The notes: generated from the sequence alone by a model not told the origin. A stretch of 64,000 bases of DNA from CAYZAW01 sp964476505 (GCA_964476505.1 CAYZAW010000001.1:88002-152001), one strand, 5' to 3'; positions 8,107 through 17,470 are shown, counted from the stretch's first letter. Numbers and translations: made by a program.

Positions 8107-8978
8107 CCGCGCTTTCTCGTTAGCAGCGGCAGCGCCACGCCAAACAGAACGATCAATATGCCAAGTATTTGCGGCCACTCCAGCGCGTCGCCTAGTAAGA
8201 TCACCCCTAACAGCGTGGCGATCACAGGCTCGGCAGTGGCGGTGATGCTGGCAATGCCGCCGTCCAGCCCCGTATCCAGTCCTTTTAAATAGAAGGTATA
8301 GGCAAGCACGCTTCCAAATACCGCCAGACCTGCATATCCGAACCAGAGCTCTGCGGAGGGAACGGCAATGCCCCACGGCGGGCGCAGAAACAAAAACAGC
8401 AGCGACCCCAGCATGATCATCAGCCCCGCATTGGTACGCGCATCGTGTAGCTGCTTTGCCTTGCGCCCCAGCACGGTCACGGTGGAATAGGCCAAGCCGG
8501 AGGCGAGGCCGATCAACACGCCCGGCAGGTTCACGGATTGAAGGTTGTACCCGCCCACCACAAAAAAGCAGCCGAGGAAGGTACAGCAAAGCGCCGCTAG
8601 CTTTACGGGCGTAATGGGCTCCTTGTAAAATATGCGGGAGAGTATCACCACGAAGGACGGGCCTGTGTACAGCAGCATGGCGGCCATGGCGGTGCTGAGC
8701 CGCTGTACGGCCATCATGTATAATAAGAACGTGCCGCCAACGCCTGTTAAGCCGTACAGCAGGTAAAACGGCAGCTCACGAAGCTTTACGGTTTTAAAGG
8801 TGCCGTCAATCAAAAACCAAATAAAAAACACGCCGGCAGCCAAATACGCCCGCATGGCGGCGGCAGTAACGGGGTCCGAGCCCAAGCCGTATACATAGCG
8901 GGAAAACATAGGCAGCGTGCCCCATAGCGCCGCGCCCAGCAGTACATATAACGTACCGGTTTTTGCATTCTTGCTCAT
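8103..8978 (-). CDS. EamA-family (DMT superfamily) transporter
   Basis: Predicted inner-membrane drug/metabolite exporter with about ten membrane helices in two EamA repeats. Repeat one starts LYVLLGAALWGTLPMFSRYVYGLG; repeat two has VLIGLASGLAYSTVTVLGRKA and ends ASITATAEPVIATLLGVILLG, typical for the family. The ATG at 8978 (MSKNAKTG) is preferred, giving 291 residues; the frame is open further upstream to 9047 but that part overlaps the promoter region of the divergent hydrolase and is not needed for the fold. No clear ribosome site is visible. The substrate is unknown and neighbours give no clue. Confidence 0.85.
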   Translation of the reverse strand: MSKNAKTGTLYVLLGAALWGTLPMFSRYVYGLGSDPVTAAAMRAYLAAGVFFIWFLIDGTFKTVKLRELPFYLLYGLTGVGGTFLLYMMAVQRLSTAMAAMLLYTGPSFVVILSRIFYKEPITPVKLAALCCTFLGCFFVVGGYNLQSVNLPGVLIGLASGLAYSTVTVLGRKAKQLHDARTNAGLMIMLGSLLFLFLRPPWGIAVPSAELWFGYAGLAVFGSVLAYTFYLKGLDTGLDGGIASITATAEPVIATLLGVILLGDALEWPQILGILIVLFGVALPLLTRKRG

Positions 8979-9101
8979 GTGGTAGATAGTATCATAAGCA
9001 AAAACAAGATGCAATGCAAAAACCGCCATAAAAAGCGTATACCCCAATCGCGGCAGAGCAGTTATAATATAGAAGAAACAGTATACACGCGGAGGTTAAC
9101 C

Positions 9102-10103
9102 GTGGCAAAGGGAAAAAGAAAAACCGCTCAGCGCACGCGCGGGTTGATCGCGCTTGTTTTGGTGCTTCTGTTTGGGCTGGCGGTGTATTTGATACTGCGC
9201 ATGGACGCGCCGGAACAGCAAGCCCCCGTGGCGGCGGAAGGTACGCCGGTACATACGGCATTGCCAGAGGATACATCGCCTGCGGCAACGCCCACGCCTG
9301 CCGCGGAGACTCCCGAGCTGAACAAAGCTCCGCTCACTGTGACCGTGCTGGACGTTGGGCAGGCGGATTGCATGCTGCTGCAATCTCCCAACGGTAAAAC
9401 CATGCTCATCGACGCGGGAGACAGCGAGAGCTTTTGGCATATGGAGGACGTTTTTAAGGCGGCGGGGATCGACCGGCTGGATGTTGTGGTATCTACCCAC
9501 CCGCATACGGATCACATCGGCAGTATGCGGGAGGTCATCCAAAACTACGAGATCGGTACGTTTTACATGACGGACCAAACCTCCACCACCTCCACCTATA
9601 AAAACATGGTGAAGGCGCTGCAAACGCAGGGGGTCACGGTCAAGCAGGCCGCGGCGGATCTGGAGCCTGTGATCGATTGGGATGCGGACGTTGAGGTGCG
9701 AATTTTGTCGCCCATTACGGCCTATTTTTATGACGACCTGAACGATTCCAGCGTGGTGCTGCGGGTCAAGTACGGGGATACCGCCATGCTCGTTACAGGC
9801 GACGCAGGCGCGTATGCGGAGAACATCATGCTGGCAGAGTGGCCTAAGCGGTATTTACAGGCGGATGTACTTAAGTTGGGGCATCACGGCTCCTATACCT
9901 CCACGGGAAAACACTTCCTTGCGGCGGTAGATCCAACCGTTGCGGTTGCGTCTCTTGGGAAAAACAACGATTACGGTTATCCGCACCGGGAAACGGTTTC
10001 CATATTGGCACAGTCCGGCATTACCATGTACCGAACAGATGAGGATGGCGACGTAACATTTACGTTAAACGGAAAGCAAGTAAGCATTGCAACGGAAAAA
10101 TAA
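9102..10103 (+). CDS. ComEC/Rec2-like secreted metallo-beta-lactamase-fold hydrolase
   Basis: Resembles the metallo-hydrolase domain of the DNA-uptake protein ComEC, but as a stand-alone protein held outside the cell by one N-terminal helix (about 15-35). GTG 9102 is taken as start because GGAGGTTAACC precedes it; the frame upstream is not protein-like. After a Pro/Ala/Thr linker come VLDVGQADCMLLQ, the metal-binding THPHTDHIG, LVTGDAG and LKLGHHGSYTS. All expected His/Asp ligands are present, so it should be active as a hydrolase or nuclease. The ComEC membrane channel is absent here, so a role in DNA uptake cannot be claimed. Confidence 0.88.
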   Translation: MAKGKRKTAQRTRGLIALVLVLLFGLAVYLILRMDAPEQQAPVAAEGTPVHTALPEDTSPAATPTPAAETPELNKAPLTVTVLDVGQADCMLLQSPNGKTMLIDAGDSESFWHMEDVFKAAGIDRLDVVVSTHPHTDHIGSMREVIQNYEIGTFYMTDQTSTTSTYKNMVKALQTQGVTVKQAAADLEPVIDWDADVEVRILSPITAYFYDDLNDSSVVLRVKYGDTAMLVTGDAGAYAENIMLAEWPKRYLQADVLKLGHHGSYTSTGKHFLAAVDPTVAVASLGKNNDYGYPHRETVSILAQSGITMYRTDEDGDVTFTLNGKQVSIATEK

Positions 10104-10164
10104 ATATGCTCTTTTACGACTCCTGTGGAAAGGGGCAAGGAATAGCAGGGCAATGATACAAGAA

Positions 10165-10192
10165 AAGCGCCGCATCGTTTGATGCGGCGCTT
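10165..10192 (-). terminator. Terminator of the ispH/S1 operon
   Basis: A perfect 12 bp stem (AAGCGCCGCATC / GATGCGGCGCTT) with a 4-base loop; on the minus strand it is followed by TTTTCTTG. It lies 15 bases after the end of the ispH-S1 gene and may also end transcription from the plus-strand hydrolase gene. Confidence 0.8.
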
Positions 10193-10206
10193 GTGCGATT
10201 ATTGGG

Positions 10207-12699
10207 TTACTCGGCGGCGGGCTCTTCTGCCTTTGCCTTTTTCTTAGCGGGAGCCTTCTTCTTGGGGGCTTCCTCTACGGGCGCTTCAGCAGCTTCCGCA
10301 GCTTCTACGGCAGCTTCCGCGACCTTCTTCTTGGCGGGAGCCTTCTTCTTGGGGGCTTCCTCCACGGCGGCGGGGGCTTCTTCCTCTAACTGCAGGCCTT
10401 GGAACAGGTCTGCCAGGCTGGTGGTGGCGGACTGTACCGGGGGCAGCTGATAATCTCCATCCTCGCTGTTGCGGCGGGGACGACGCTCACGCTGCTCGGT
10501 GCGGTCGCTCTGCGGCGCACGCTCTGCACGGGGGGCGCGGGGCTCGCTGGAAGCGGGCTGCTCGGAACGCTGCTGGCGCTGCTGGGCTTCTGCGGCGCGC
10601 TGCTCGGCACGCTCTGCAAACTGACGGTCGCGCTCGGCCTTCTCGGCTGCAATCTTCTCGGCAAGCTCCGGGTTCTCCTCAAGGATAACGTCCTTGCGGG
10701 AGAGGCTGATGCGCTTGGCTTCCGGATTAACATCCAGAACCTTGCAGCGTACGGTATCGCCAACGTTGATTTCATCTTCTACCTTGGCAATGCGCTGTAC
10801 GCTTACCTGAGAGATGTGAATCAAACCGTCGATGGTGGGCTCAAGCGCTACGAATGCGCCGAAGGGAACGATGCGAACTACCTTGCCCTCTACGGTGCTG
10901 CCGATGGGGTATTTCTCGGCGGCCATGGTCCAGGGCTTGGGCTGGAGCTGCTTGTACCCCAAGGATACGCGCTGCTTCTCGGTATCTACATTCAAAACCA
11001 GAACCTCGATCTCCTGCCCGATCTTTAATACATCAGAGGGATGCTTTACCCGGCCCCATGCAACATCCGTTACATGAACGAGGCCGTCGATGCCGCCGAT
11101 GTCTACGAAAGCGCCAAAGTCCGTTAAGCGGCGTACAACGCCCTGCATTTTGGAACCGACTTCAAGCGTTTTCCATTTTTCTGCTTTCTCGGCTTCCATC
11201 TCAGCCAGAAGTACGTTCTTCTGAGAGGCGACGATGCGCTTGCGCTGACGGTCGACCTCGATGATGGAAAGGCGCATGGGCTTGCCGATAAACTCATTCA
11301 GGTTTTCCACATACTTGGTGGAAACGTGAGAGGCGGGCACGAATGCGCGTACGCCGTTGATGGAGGCGATGATGCCGCCCTTGATAACTTCCTTACCCTC
11401 GGCCTCGAACACCTTGCCCTCTAGGTTATCGTCTGCCATCAGCTCGTCCCAAAGCTTGCGGCCTTCCACGCTCTTGCGGGAAAGAAGCACATTGCCTTCG
11501 CCGTCGTTGACCTTCAGGACTTCCACTTCGATGGAGTCTCCAACCTTAACAACATCCGCGGGATTCACGTCCGGATCGGATGAAAACTCATTCTTGGGAA
11601 TGAAACCGTCCGATTTGTAGCCGATGTTCACGCTGACCTCGCCGTCAACGATCTGCACAACAGAGCCGGTGATGATCTGCCCGTTGTGGATACGCTTCAT
11701 GGTCTTTTCAAAGGCCTCGGCGAAGCTGTCGGTGTCCAGCACAGCATCGGTGGGCTCTCCGGCGGCGGCTTTCTCGCCCTCCGCAGGTTCGGCTATGATG
11801 GCCTCTGCCTCGGGGGCATCCATTTTCGCCTGATTGGCTTCCACCTCAGTGGATTCAGCCGTCGTCTTCTCGAGTTCGCTCATTACAGTAAAAACCTCCC
11901 TAATCATCCAATCTGGTGCCGAAGCACCCGCAACAATACCTATTATATCATTGCTTTGGTAATTTTCAAGTACAATTTGCCCCGTATTCTCGATGAAATC
12001 GGTGTTTTTGCAGTGCCGGGAGCACAGCTCGGCTAATTTTTGCGTATTGGCGCTGTTACGACCGCCTATCACCAGCATTTTGGTGCATTCTGCCGATAGC
12101 TCCTCCGCTTCCTTCTGGCGCTGGGTGGTGGTGTCACAAATGGTGTCGAAAACGGTAAGCGTTTGGCAGCGGGGGCGAAGGGCGTTTGCAATCGCCTCAA
12201 ACTGATTTCGGGGCAGCGTTGTTTGGGAAACCAGCACCGCGTCGTGCAAAGATAATTCGTTGCATGCGTCGGGAGAAAGCAGCACATGCACATCGTTTCC
12301 TGCCCAGCCGCGAATGCCGATCACCTCCGGATGCGCCGCTTTTCCCGCGATGCATACGGTTTTTCCTTCGGCTGCTGCCTGCTCTGCAATGCGGTGGATC
12401 TTCTTTACATACGGGCAGGTGGCGTCGATCACGGTAAGACCCCGGTCGCGGCAAGCCTCGTACACGGCCTTTGGCGCGCCGTGGGAGCGGATGATCACCG
12501 TGCCGCCCGCGGGCACGTTATCTACGGCTTCCACCGGCAGCACGCCCTTTTGCTTGAGCCTTTCAATTACATCCGCATTATGCGTCAGTTCTCCCAGCGT
12601 GTATACTGGGGCATGCTGTAAGGCAGCGTCCTCCGCCAGCTTTACCGCGCGGCGGATGCCAAAGCAAAAGCCGATGTTCTTTGCCAGCTTTACGATCAT
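10207..12699 (-). CDS. ispH: IspH (HMB-PP reductase) fused to ribosomal protein S1-like domains
   Basis: Residues 1-281 are 4-hydroxy-3-methylbut-2-enyl diphosphate reductase, the last enzyme of the MEP isoprenoid pathway, with the three Fe-S cysteines in GFCFGIRRAV, DATCPYVKKIH and DTICDTTTQ, plus LTHNADVI and IRSHGAP. An acidic linker (about 285-335) leads to four S1 RNA-binding repeats (about 340-665; GSVVQIVDGEVSVNIGYKSDG, GVVRRLTDFGAFVDIGGIDG, GKVVRIVPFGAFVALEPTIDG). The tail is charged, with two APKKKAPAKKK repeats. The same fusion is known in other Clostridia. No frameshift separates the parts. The gene overlaps plsC by four bases and is the last of the operon. Confidence 0.96.
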   Translation of the reverse strand: MIVKLAKNIGFCFGIRRAVKLAEDAALQHAPVYTLGELTHNADVIERLKQKGVLPVEAVDNVPAGGTVIIRSHGAPKAVYEACRDRGLTVIDATCPYVKKIHRIAEQAAAEGKTVCIAGKAAHPEVIGIRGWAGNDVHVLLSPDACNELSLHDAVLVSQTTLPRNQFEAIANALRPRCQTLTVFDTICDTTTQRQKEAEELSAECTKMLVIGGRNSANTQKLAELCSRHCKNTDFIENTGQIVLENYQSNDIIGIVAGASAPDWMIREVFTVMSELEKTTAESTEVEANQAKMDAPEAEAIIAEPAEGEKAAAGEPTDAVLDTDSFAEAFEKTMKRIHNGQIITGSVVQIVDGEVSVNIGYKSDGFIPKNEFSSDPDVNPADVVKVGDSIEVEVLKVNDGEGNVLLSRKSVEGRKLWDELMADDNLEGKVFEAEGKEVIKGGIIASINGVRAFVPASHVSTKYVENLNEFIGKPMRLSIIEVDRQRKRIVASQKNVLLAEMEAEKAEKWKTLEVGSKMQGVVRRLTDFGAFVDIGGIDGLVHVTDVAWGRVKHPSDVLKIGQEIEVLVLNVDTEKQRVSLGYKQLQPKPWTMAAEKYPIGSTVEGKVVRIVPFGAFVALEPTIDGLIHISQVSVQRIAKVEDEINVGDTVRCKVLDVNPEAKRISLSRKDVILEENPELAEKIAAEKAERDRQFAERAEQRAAEAQQRQQRSEQPASSEPRAPRAERAPQSDRTEQRERRPRRNSEDGDYQLPPVQSATTSLADLFQGLQLEEEAPAAVEEAPKKKAPAKKKVAEAAVEAAEAAEAPVEEAPKKKAPAKKKAKAEEPAAE

Positions 12700-13289
12700 T
12701 TTTCCATCAGCTCCGTTTTTAACGCCCGGATGCTGTCGCTGATCTCATCGGTAACAACGTCCACCAACTGCGATTTCCCGGTGACCGCCACCAGCTCGCC
12801 CACGTTGATGGGCGCACCAACGATCGCCCGGAAGCGCAGCTTCCGGTAGCTGTCCGGCTTGATGTACATGGGGATGATGGGGGCGTTGGAGCGAATCGCC
12901 AAAAACGCCGCGCCCTTTTCCAGTTCGTCCAGATCATTCGTTACTGCGCGCTTTCCCTCGGGGAATATGCCAAATACATGCCCCCGCTCCAGTACCCGCA
13001 GGGCAGTTTTCATGGAGACCATATCCGCTTCCTTGCGGTTGACCGGAAATACGAACAGGGCCTTTAACAAAAAGCCCAGCAGCTTGTTTTTAAACAGGCT
13101 GGATTTTGCCATAAAATGGATAATGCGCGGGGAGATCATGGCAAGACAGATGGGGTCGCCCATGGCGATATGGTTGCATACGAATATCGCCTTGCCCTGC
13201 ACCCGCATGTTTTCCCGCCCGTATACCACAGGCCGGAAGATCAGCCAGAAAAACGGGAATACGAGGATGCGAAACAGGATATACAGCAT
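12696..13289 (-). CDS. plsC: 1-acyl-sn-glycerol-3-phosphate acyltransferase
   Basis: Adds the second acyl chain to lysophosphatidic acid, making phosphatidic acid for membrane lipids; acts at the inner face of the membrane. The 197-residue protein begins with a hydrophobic segment (LYILFRILVFPFFWLIF) and carries the PlsC motifs: CNHIAMGDPICL (NHx4D catalytic motif, about 34-45), VNRKEAD, FPEGKRAV (about 108-115) and APIIPMYI. Length is usual for the short clostridial form. It sits between cmk and ispH-S1, a recurrent clostridial order, and its stop overlaps the ispH start by an ATGA. Confidence 0.93.
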   Translation of the reverse strand: MLYILFRILVFPFFWLIFRPVVYGRENMRVQGKAIFVCNHIAMGDPICLAMISPRIIHFMAKSSLFKNKLLGFLLKALFVFPVNRKEADMVSMKTALRVLERGHVFGIFPEGKRAVTNDLDELEKGAAFLAIRSNAPIIPMYIKPDSYRKLRFRAIVGAPINVGELVAVTGKSQLVDVVTDEISDSIRALKTELMEK

Positions 13290-13302
13290 TTTGCGCCCTC
13301 CT

Positions 13303-13971
13303 TTACCGTTGGATATGATTGAGCACGGTTTGAATGACCGCGTTGATATCCATATGCGTGGTGTCTATCAATATTGCGTCCGGCGTTTGTACCAGCGGCG
13401 CGAATTCGCGGCTGCTGTCTGTGTGATCCCGGGCGATGATAGCCGCCTCCAGCTCCTCCAAGGTGCCGCCGTCCTGCCCCTTTTGCTGCAATTCCAGCAT
13501 CCGGCGCTTTGCACGCTCCCGGGGCTCGGCGGTAATAAAAAACTTATAGGGCGCGCTTGGCAGCACGTAACTGCCGATCTCCCGCCCGTCCATCACCACC
13601 GGCTGGCTGCTTGCGATCTCCCGCTGCAAAGCCGCCATTTTCTCCCGCATGGGGCGGTGTACGCTGATGTCCGATGCGCCCTTGCTGATCTCCTGTGTGC
13701 GGATGAGGTCGGTCACGTCCTCGCCGTTGAGTATAGTGCGCTGTGCGCCGTTCTCGTAACGGACGGTAACCGCTATTGCCGGAAGAAGCGGCAATACCTG
13801 CTCCATGCAGGTAGGGTCAACGCCTTGCCGAAAGGCATACAGCGCCGCCGCCCGGTACATGGCACCCGTATCCAGATACAAGATATCCAGCGCGCGGGCT
13901 ACCGCTTTTGCGGCTGTGCTTTTTCCCGCACCTGCGGGGCCGTCGATGGCGATCTGTAAAGGCTTTGTCAT
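13303..13971 (-). CDS. cmk: Cytidylate kinase
   Basis: Phosphorylates CMP and dCMP with ATP, feeding nucleotide synthesis and recycling. The 222-residue product opens with the P-loop IDGPAGAGKSTAAKAVARAL (residues 9-28) and has the CMP-binding LDTGAMYRAAAL, VTDLIRTQEI and VMDGREIGSYVLP. The ATG follows directly on the TAG stop of the flavoprotein gene. Its length matches bacterial CMP kinases. Operon position before plsC and ispH-S1 is typical for Clostridia. Confidence 0.95.
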   Translation of the reverse strand: MTKPLQIAIDGPAGAGKSTAAKAVARALDILYLDTGAMYRAAALYAFRQGVDPTCMEQVLPLLPAIAVTVRYENGAQRTILNGEDVTDLIRTQEISKGASDISVHRPMREKMAALQREIASSQPVVMDGREIGSYVLPSAPYKFFITAEPRERAKRRMLELQQKGQDGGTLEELEAAIIARDHTDSSREFAPLVQTPDAILIDTTHMDINAVIQTVLNHIQR

Positions 13972-15198
13972 CTAAACGGTCTCTCCTTTCAGCTGCCCGG
14001 CCAAACATCCGGTGCACCATGCGATCTGTAAATTAAAGCCGCCGGTATACGCGTCCACATCCAAAAGCTCTCCGCCGACATACAGCCCCGGCACCAGCTT
14101 GGATTCCAAGGTGGAGGGGGAGATCTCCTTCACGGATACGCCGCCGCGGGTAATGATGGCCTCGTTTAGCGGGCGCGCGCATTTAACGGTGAGCGGCAGT
14201 GCCTTTAGGGTTTCTAAAAGCGCCCGGCGGGCAGGCTTTGTCAGCTCCCCGGCAGGCATGTCGCCGTTGATATTGCAGCAGGCAAACACCACCGGCAGCA
14301 GCTTATGCGGCAGAAGTCCCGAAAAGGTGTTTTGCATGTTTTTTTGCCGCCCCGCTTCGATATCCCTAAGAAGCCTTGCATCCAGCAGTTCATAGGATAA
14401 GCCTGGCTTCAGGTCGATCAAAAGCTTCGCGCCCACGGGCTCCTTGAAGCGGGAGCTTGCGGAAAGCACCAGCGGGCCGGAAACGCCAAAGTGCGTAAAC
14501 AACAGCTCGCCCAATTCTGAAAACACCTTTTTACCCTGCTCCATGGCGGTAAGCGTAACGTTTTTTAGGGTAAGGCCGGTCAGGGCGTACGGCCAGCTTT
14601 CCTCTGTTTCCAGCGGGATGAGCGCCGGGCGAGGGGGAATAACGGTATGCCCAAGCGCGGTTAAAAACCGATAGCCGTCTCCCGTTGCGCCGGTGCTTTG
14701 GTAGCTGTTGCCGCCTGTTGCCAAAATGACCGCGTCGGCGGCGAGCACCGTGCCGTTACTTAGCGTTACGCCGGTGATGCGGTTGTCACGGGCGTTGAGC
14801 TGCGCTACCTTTGTTTGCAGCTTGACCGCAACGCCCGCCGCTTTTAGCGCCCGCTCCAATGCGCGGATGATATCGCTGCTGTGGTCGGATACGGGAAATA
14901 CCCGGTCGCCCCGTTCCACCTTGAGGGGCACTCCCAAGCGCTCAAACAGCGCCATGACCTCCTCCGAGGGCAGCGCCGCATAGGCGCTGTATAAGAACCG
15001 GGCGTTGTTGGGGATGTTGTTAAAAAACGCGTCCCGGCCGCCAGCGTTGGTTACGTTGCAGCGGCCCTTGCCCGTTATAAACAGTTTTTTGCCAAGCTTT
15101 TCGTTCTGCTCCAAGAGCGTAACGGTATGCCCGTGCTCCTTGGCGGTCAGTGCCGATAGCATGCCACAGGGGCCGCCGCCTATTACGATCACTTGCAT
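13972..15198 (-). CDS. HI0933-family FAD-dependent oxidoreductase
   Basis: Flavoprotein of the HI0933/BaiN-like family; the reaction is unknown for most members. ATG 15198 is used because GGAGGAGCTAAG lies directly upstream; the frame extends a further eight codons without a ribosome site. The 408-residue protein begins with the dinucleotide-binding MQVIVIGGGPCGMLSALTA, has GKKLFITGKGRCNVTNA (family hallmark), ILATGGNSYQSTGATGDGY and ends with GLYVGGELLDVDAYTGGFNLQ. It overlaps the upstream phosphatase gene by ten bases. In several Clostridia this gene sits next to cmk, as here. Confidence 0.88.
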   Translation of the reverse strand: MQVIVIGGGPCGMLSALTAKEHGHTVTLLEQNEKLGKKLFITGKGRCNVTNAGGRDAFFNNIPNNARFLYSAYAALPSEEVMALFERLGVPLKVERGDRVFPVSDHSSDIIRALERALKAAGVAVKLQTKVAQLNARDNRITGVTLSNGTVLAADAVILATGGNSYQSTGATGDGYRFLTALGHTVIPPRPALIPLETEESWPYALTGLTLKNVTLTAMEQGKKVFSELGELLFTHFGVSGPLVLSASSRFKEPVGAKLLIDLKPGLSYELLDARLLRDIEAGRQKNMQNTFSGLLPHKLLPVVFACCNINGDMPAGELTKPARRALLETLKALPLTVKCARPLNEAIITRGGVSVKEISPSTLESKLVPGLYVGGELLDVDAYTGGFNLQIAWCTGCLAGQLKGETV

Positions 15199-15815
15199 CT
15201 TAGCTCCTCCGGTAAGTGGCAAACATCGTTCAAAACAACCATTTTACATTCTCCGGGATGGCAGTCCAGCTCCGAATACGCCGCGTTGTCCAGCCGGATG
15301 CTGTGAAAGCGGGCAAGCGGCAGGCCGATCAATTCCGCCACCATCACCCGCGCGGGGATGGAGTGGCACACCACCAGCACCGTGTCGTTTTGCCCGGGGT
15401 GCTTTTGCTGAACGTCTTCCAGAAAATCCACGCAGCGCAGGCGTACCTGCTCAATGGTTTCCGCATGAGGCGGCACACAGCGGCTGGGGTCATGCTTCCA
15501 TTGTTCCCATAATGCGGGATAAAGCACGGCAAGCTCCGAAAATGCATGCCCTTCCCATTCGCCAAAGTCTCGCTCGATCAAGCGCTCGTCCGGCGTTACC
15601 GGCAGCTGCAAAAGCGCCCCCGCAGGCGCTGCCGTTTGCATGGCGCGGGAAAGCGGGCTGGCATATATGGCGCAAACGGGAAGCGCTGCCACGCGCTTTC
15701 CAAAACACTGCGCTTGCCTTAAACCGGTTTCGTCCAAGGGGATATCCGTGCGGCCTTGGGTACGGGTCTGTGCGTTCCATTCCGTGCGCCCGTGGCGGGT
15801 AATGATCAGCTTCAT
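15189..15815 (-). CDS. Histidine phosphatase (phosphoglycerate-mutase-like) family protein
   Basis: Histidine phosphatase superfamily enzyme that uses a phospho-histidine intermediate. The 208-residue protein shows the signature TRHGRTEWN (catalytic His in RHG, residues 6-14), YASPLSRAMQTA, LIERDFGEWEGHAF with the acid residue, and VCHSIPARVM with the second histidine. These fit the CobC/GpmB-like branch, but no cobalamin-synthesis genes are nearby, so an alpha-ribazole phosphatase role is not supported and the substrate is left open. It overlaps the rpiR-type gene upstream by an ATGA and the flavoprotein gene downstream by ten bases. Confidence 0.88.
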   Translation of the reverse strand: MKLIITRHGRTEWNAQTRTQGRTDIPLDETGLRQAQCFGKRVAALPVCAIYASPLSRAMQTAAPAGALLQLPVTPDERLIERDFGEWEGHAFSELAVLYPALWEQWKHDPSRCVPPHAETIEQVRLRCVDFLEDVQQKHPGQNDTVLVVCHSIPARVMVAELIGLPLARFHSIRLDNAAYSELDCHPGECKMVVLNDVCHLPEELRCK

Positions 15816-16687
15816 TGAGGCTTGTCCTCGCTGTGCCGCGTTACATATACGTTATGCTGCCCCCAAAGCTGCTCTAACTGGGAGAAGTTGTTCATGAGAT
15901 CGTCTTTACGTGACATGCCCGCCGCAACGATAATAGCGTTGATGAGTGACAGCGGCGCAACCAGAGAGTCCGCAAAGGAGGCCATATCGCTATGCGCCGT
16001 AAGGCAATAGGTGGCAAGCGGCGCTAGCGGCGAGGCAGGGGAGTCCGTGATGGCAACGGTGGTAGCGCCCCGGCTGCTTGCAAAATGCATGGCTTCTACC
16101 GTGCGGGAGGAGTAGCGGGGGAAGCTGATGCCCAGGCACACGTCATCCTGATCGATATGGATCATCTGCTCGAATGCGTCACTGATGGTAGCCGTGACCG
16201 GCAGCACCGCTTCGCGCACGTACCCTAGATAATACGCCAAAAACTCCGCCAGCGGCGTGGCGCTTCGCATACCAACGATGTATACGCGCTTTGCCTTTAG
16301 CAGTGCTTCCATGGCTCCGTTGAAGGCAACGTTGTCTACCGTGTCTATCGTGGCGCGAAGATTGTTCATATCCGCCTTCAATACGGAGCGCAGCACATCG
16401 TTTGGCGCAATGTCTGAAGTGAGCTGGATGCGCTGCATGGAGGTGAGGCGGGTCCTGATCAGCTCCTGCAAAGCGCGCTGCAGGGCAGGATACCCGTCGT
16501 ACCCCACCACATAGGCAAAACGCACCACCGTGGATTCGGAAACGCCCACCATACGGCCCATTTTGGAGGCGGTGATGAACGCTGCCCGGTCGTAATTGTT
16601 CAGGATATAGCTTGCGATCTGCTTTTGCCCCTTGCTGAGCTTGGGAAACTGCTGCTGCAGCCGTACCAACAGGTCATTCTGTTCCAT
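15812..16687 (-). CDS. RpiR/MurR-family transcriptional regulator
   Basis: Cytoplasmic DNA-binding regulator with sugar-phosphate sensing. The 291-residue protein has an N-terminal helix-turn-helix (SKGQKQIASYILNNYDRAAF, then MVGVSESTVVRFAYVVGYDG, about 17-66) and a C-terminal SIS domain (VYIVGMRSATPLAEFLAYYL; ISFPRYSSRTVEAMHFASSRG; VAITDSPASPLAP). Members commonly control sugar or amino-sugar catabolism, but no such operon is adjacent. It lies in a tight run between surE and the phosphatase, so its targets are probably elsewhere. Confidence 0.9.
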   Translation of the reverse strand: MEQNDLLVRLQQQFPKLSKGQKQIASYILNNYDRAAFITASKMGRMVGVSESTVVRFAYVVGYDGYPALQRALQELIRTRLTSMQRIQLTSDIAPNDVLRSVLKADMNNLRATIDTVDNVAFNGAMEALLKAKRVYIVGMRSATPLAEFLAYYLGYVREAVLPVTATISDAFEQMIHIDQDDVCLGISFPRYSSRTVEAMHFASSRGATTVAITDSPASPLAPLATYCLTAHSDMASFADSLVAPLSLINAIIVAAGMSRKDDLMNNFSQLEQLWGQHNVYVTRHSEDKPQ

Positions 16688-16699
16688 TTGCGCTCTCCT

Positions 16700-17470
16700 T
16701 TAATCGTTAAGGCGAAAACCGGATATATCCATCGCCTGCATCGTTTGGTAATCCGCAATATCAAAATGGATGGGCGTAACGGTAACATACCCCTTGTTGC
16801 ACCAGCAGGCGTCCTTATCCGCATCTGGGTCGGGAATCTTCATATCGCTGCTGGGGGCAAAGAAGTAACGGTTGCCCCGGGGGTCGGTCACGTCTAAATA
16901 CTCGTCAAAATAGCATTGCTTGTGCAGCCCGCACAGCTTTGCGCCCTTGATCTTACTAGCGGGAATGTCCGGCGCATTTACGTTCAACAGGGAGTTTTCC
17001 GGAAGCGGATGCTCCTGGATATACCTTGCCGCCCAAACGGCAGCCTGTGCCGCGGCGGAAAAATCCTTGGGGTTGGCGGAATTGCAGCTGGCGGCGATGG
17101 CGGGCTTGCCCATGAGCGCCCCTTCCATAGCCGCGCCCACCGTGCCGGAATACAGCACGTCGCTTCCCAGATTGCCGCCGTGGTTGATGCCGGTGATCAC
17201 CATGTCCGCATCGGGCACAAGAGATACGCAGCCAAGTTTAACGCAGTCCGCCGGGGTACCGGAAACGGAAAAGGCGGGAATGTCCTCCAAGCCGGGGATG
17301 GTTACCTCTGCCACATGCAGGGGGCCGCTAAAGGTAAAGGAGTGGGAGGCGGCGCTGCGCTGCCGGTCCGGTGCACAAATGGCGATATCATAAAACGGCT
17401 TTAGCGCACTTGCCAGTTCGTGAATGCCCTGTGCCCAAACGCCGTCATCATTGGAAAGTAAAATCTTCAT
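16700..17470 (-). CDS. surE: 5'/3'-nucleotidase SurE
   Basis: Metal-dependent phosphatase that removes phosphate from nucleoside 5'- and 3'-monophosphates. ATG 17470 is chosen: GGAGGATAC is directly upstream and the protein then starts MKILLSNDDGVWAQG, the family N terminus with the Asp-Asp metal pair. Further signatures are SGTPADCVKLG and VITGINHGGNLGSDVLYSGTVGAA. At 256 residues it is full length. The open frame extends upstream to 17641 but without protein-like sequence. It is the first gene of the seven-gene minus-strand operon that ends with ispH-S1. Confidence 0.95.
   Translation of the reverse strand: MKILLSNDDGVWAQGIHELASALKPFYDIAICAPDRQRSAASHSFTFSGPLHVAEVTIPGLEDIPAFSVSGTPADCVKLGCVSLVPDADMVITGINHGGNLGSDVLYSGTVGAAMEGALMGKPAIAASCNSANPKDFSAAAQAAVWAARYIQEHPLPENSLLNVNAPDIPASKIKGAKLCGLHKQCYFDEYLDVTDPRGNRYFFAPSSDMKIPDPDADKDACWCNKGYVTVTPIHFDIADYQTMQAMDISGFRLND

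Noticed and set aside
7501..8589. 362-codon minus-strand frame across yunB and the EamA gene
   Set aside because: Arg/His/Ala-rich shadow of two well-supported genes.
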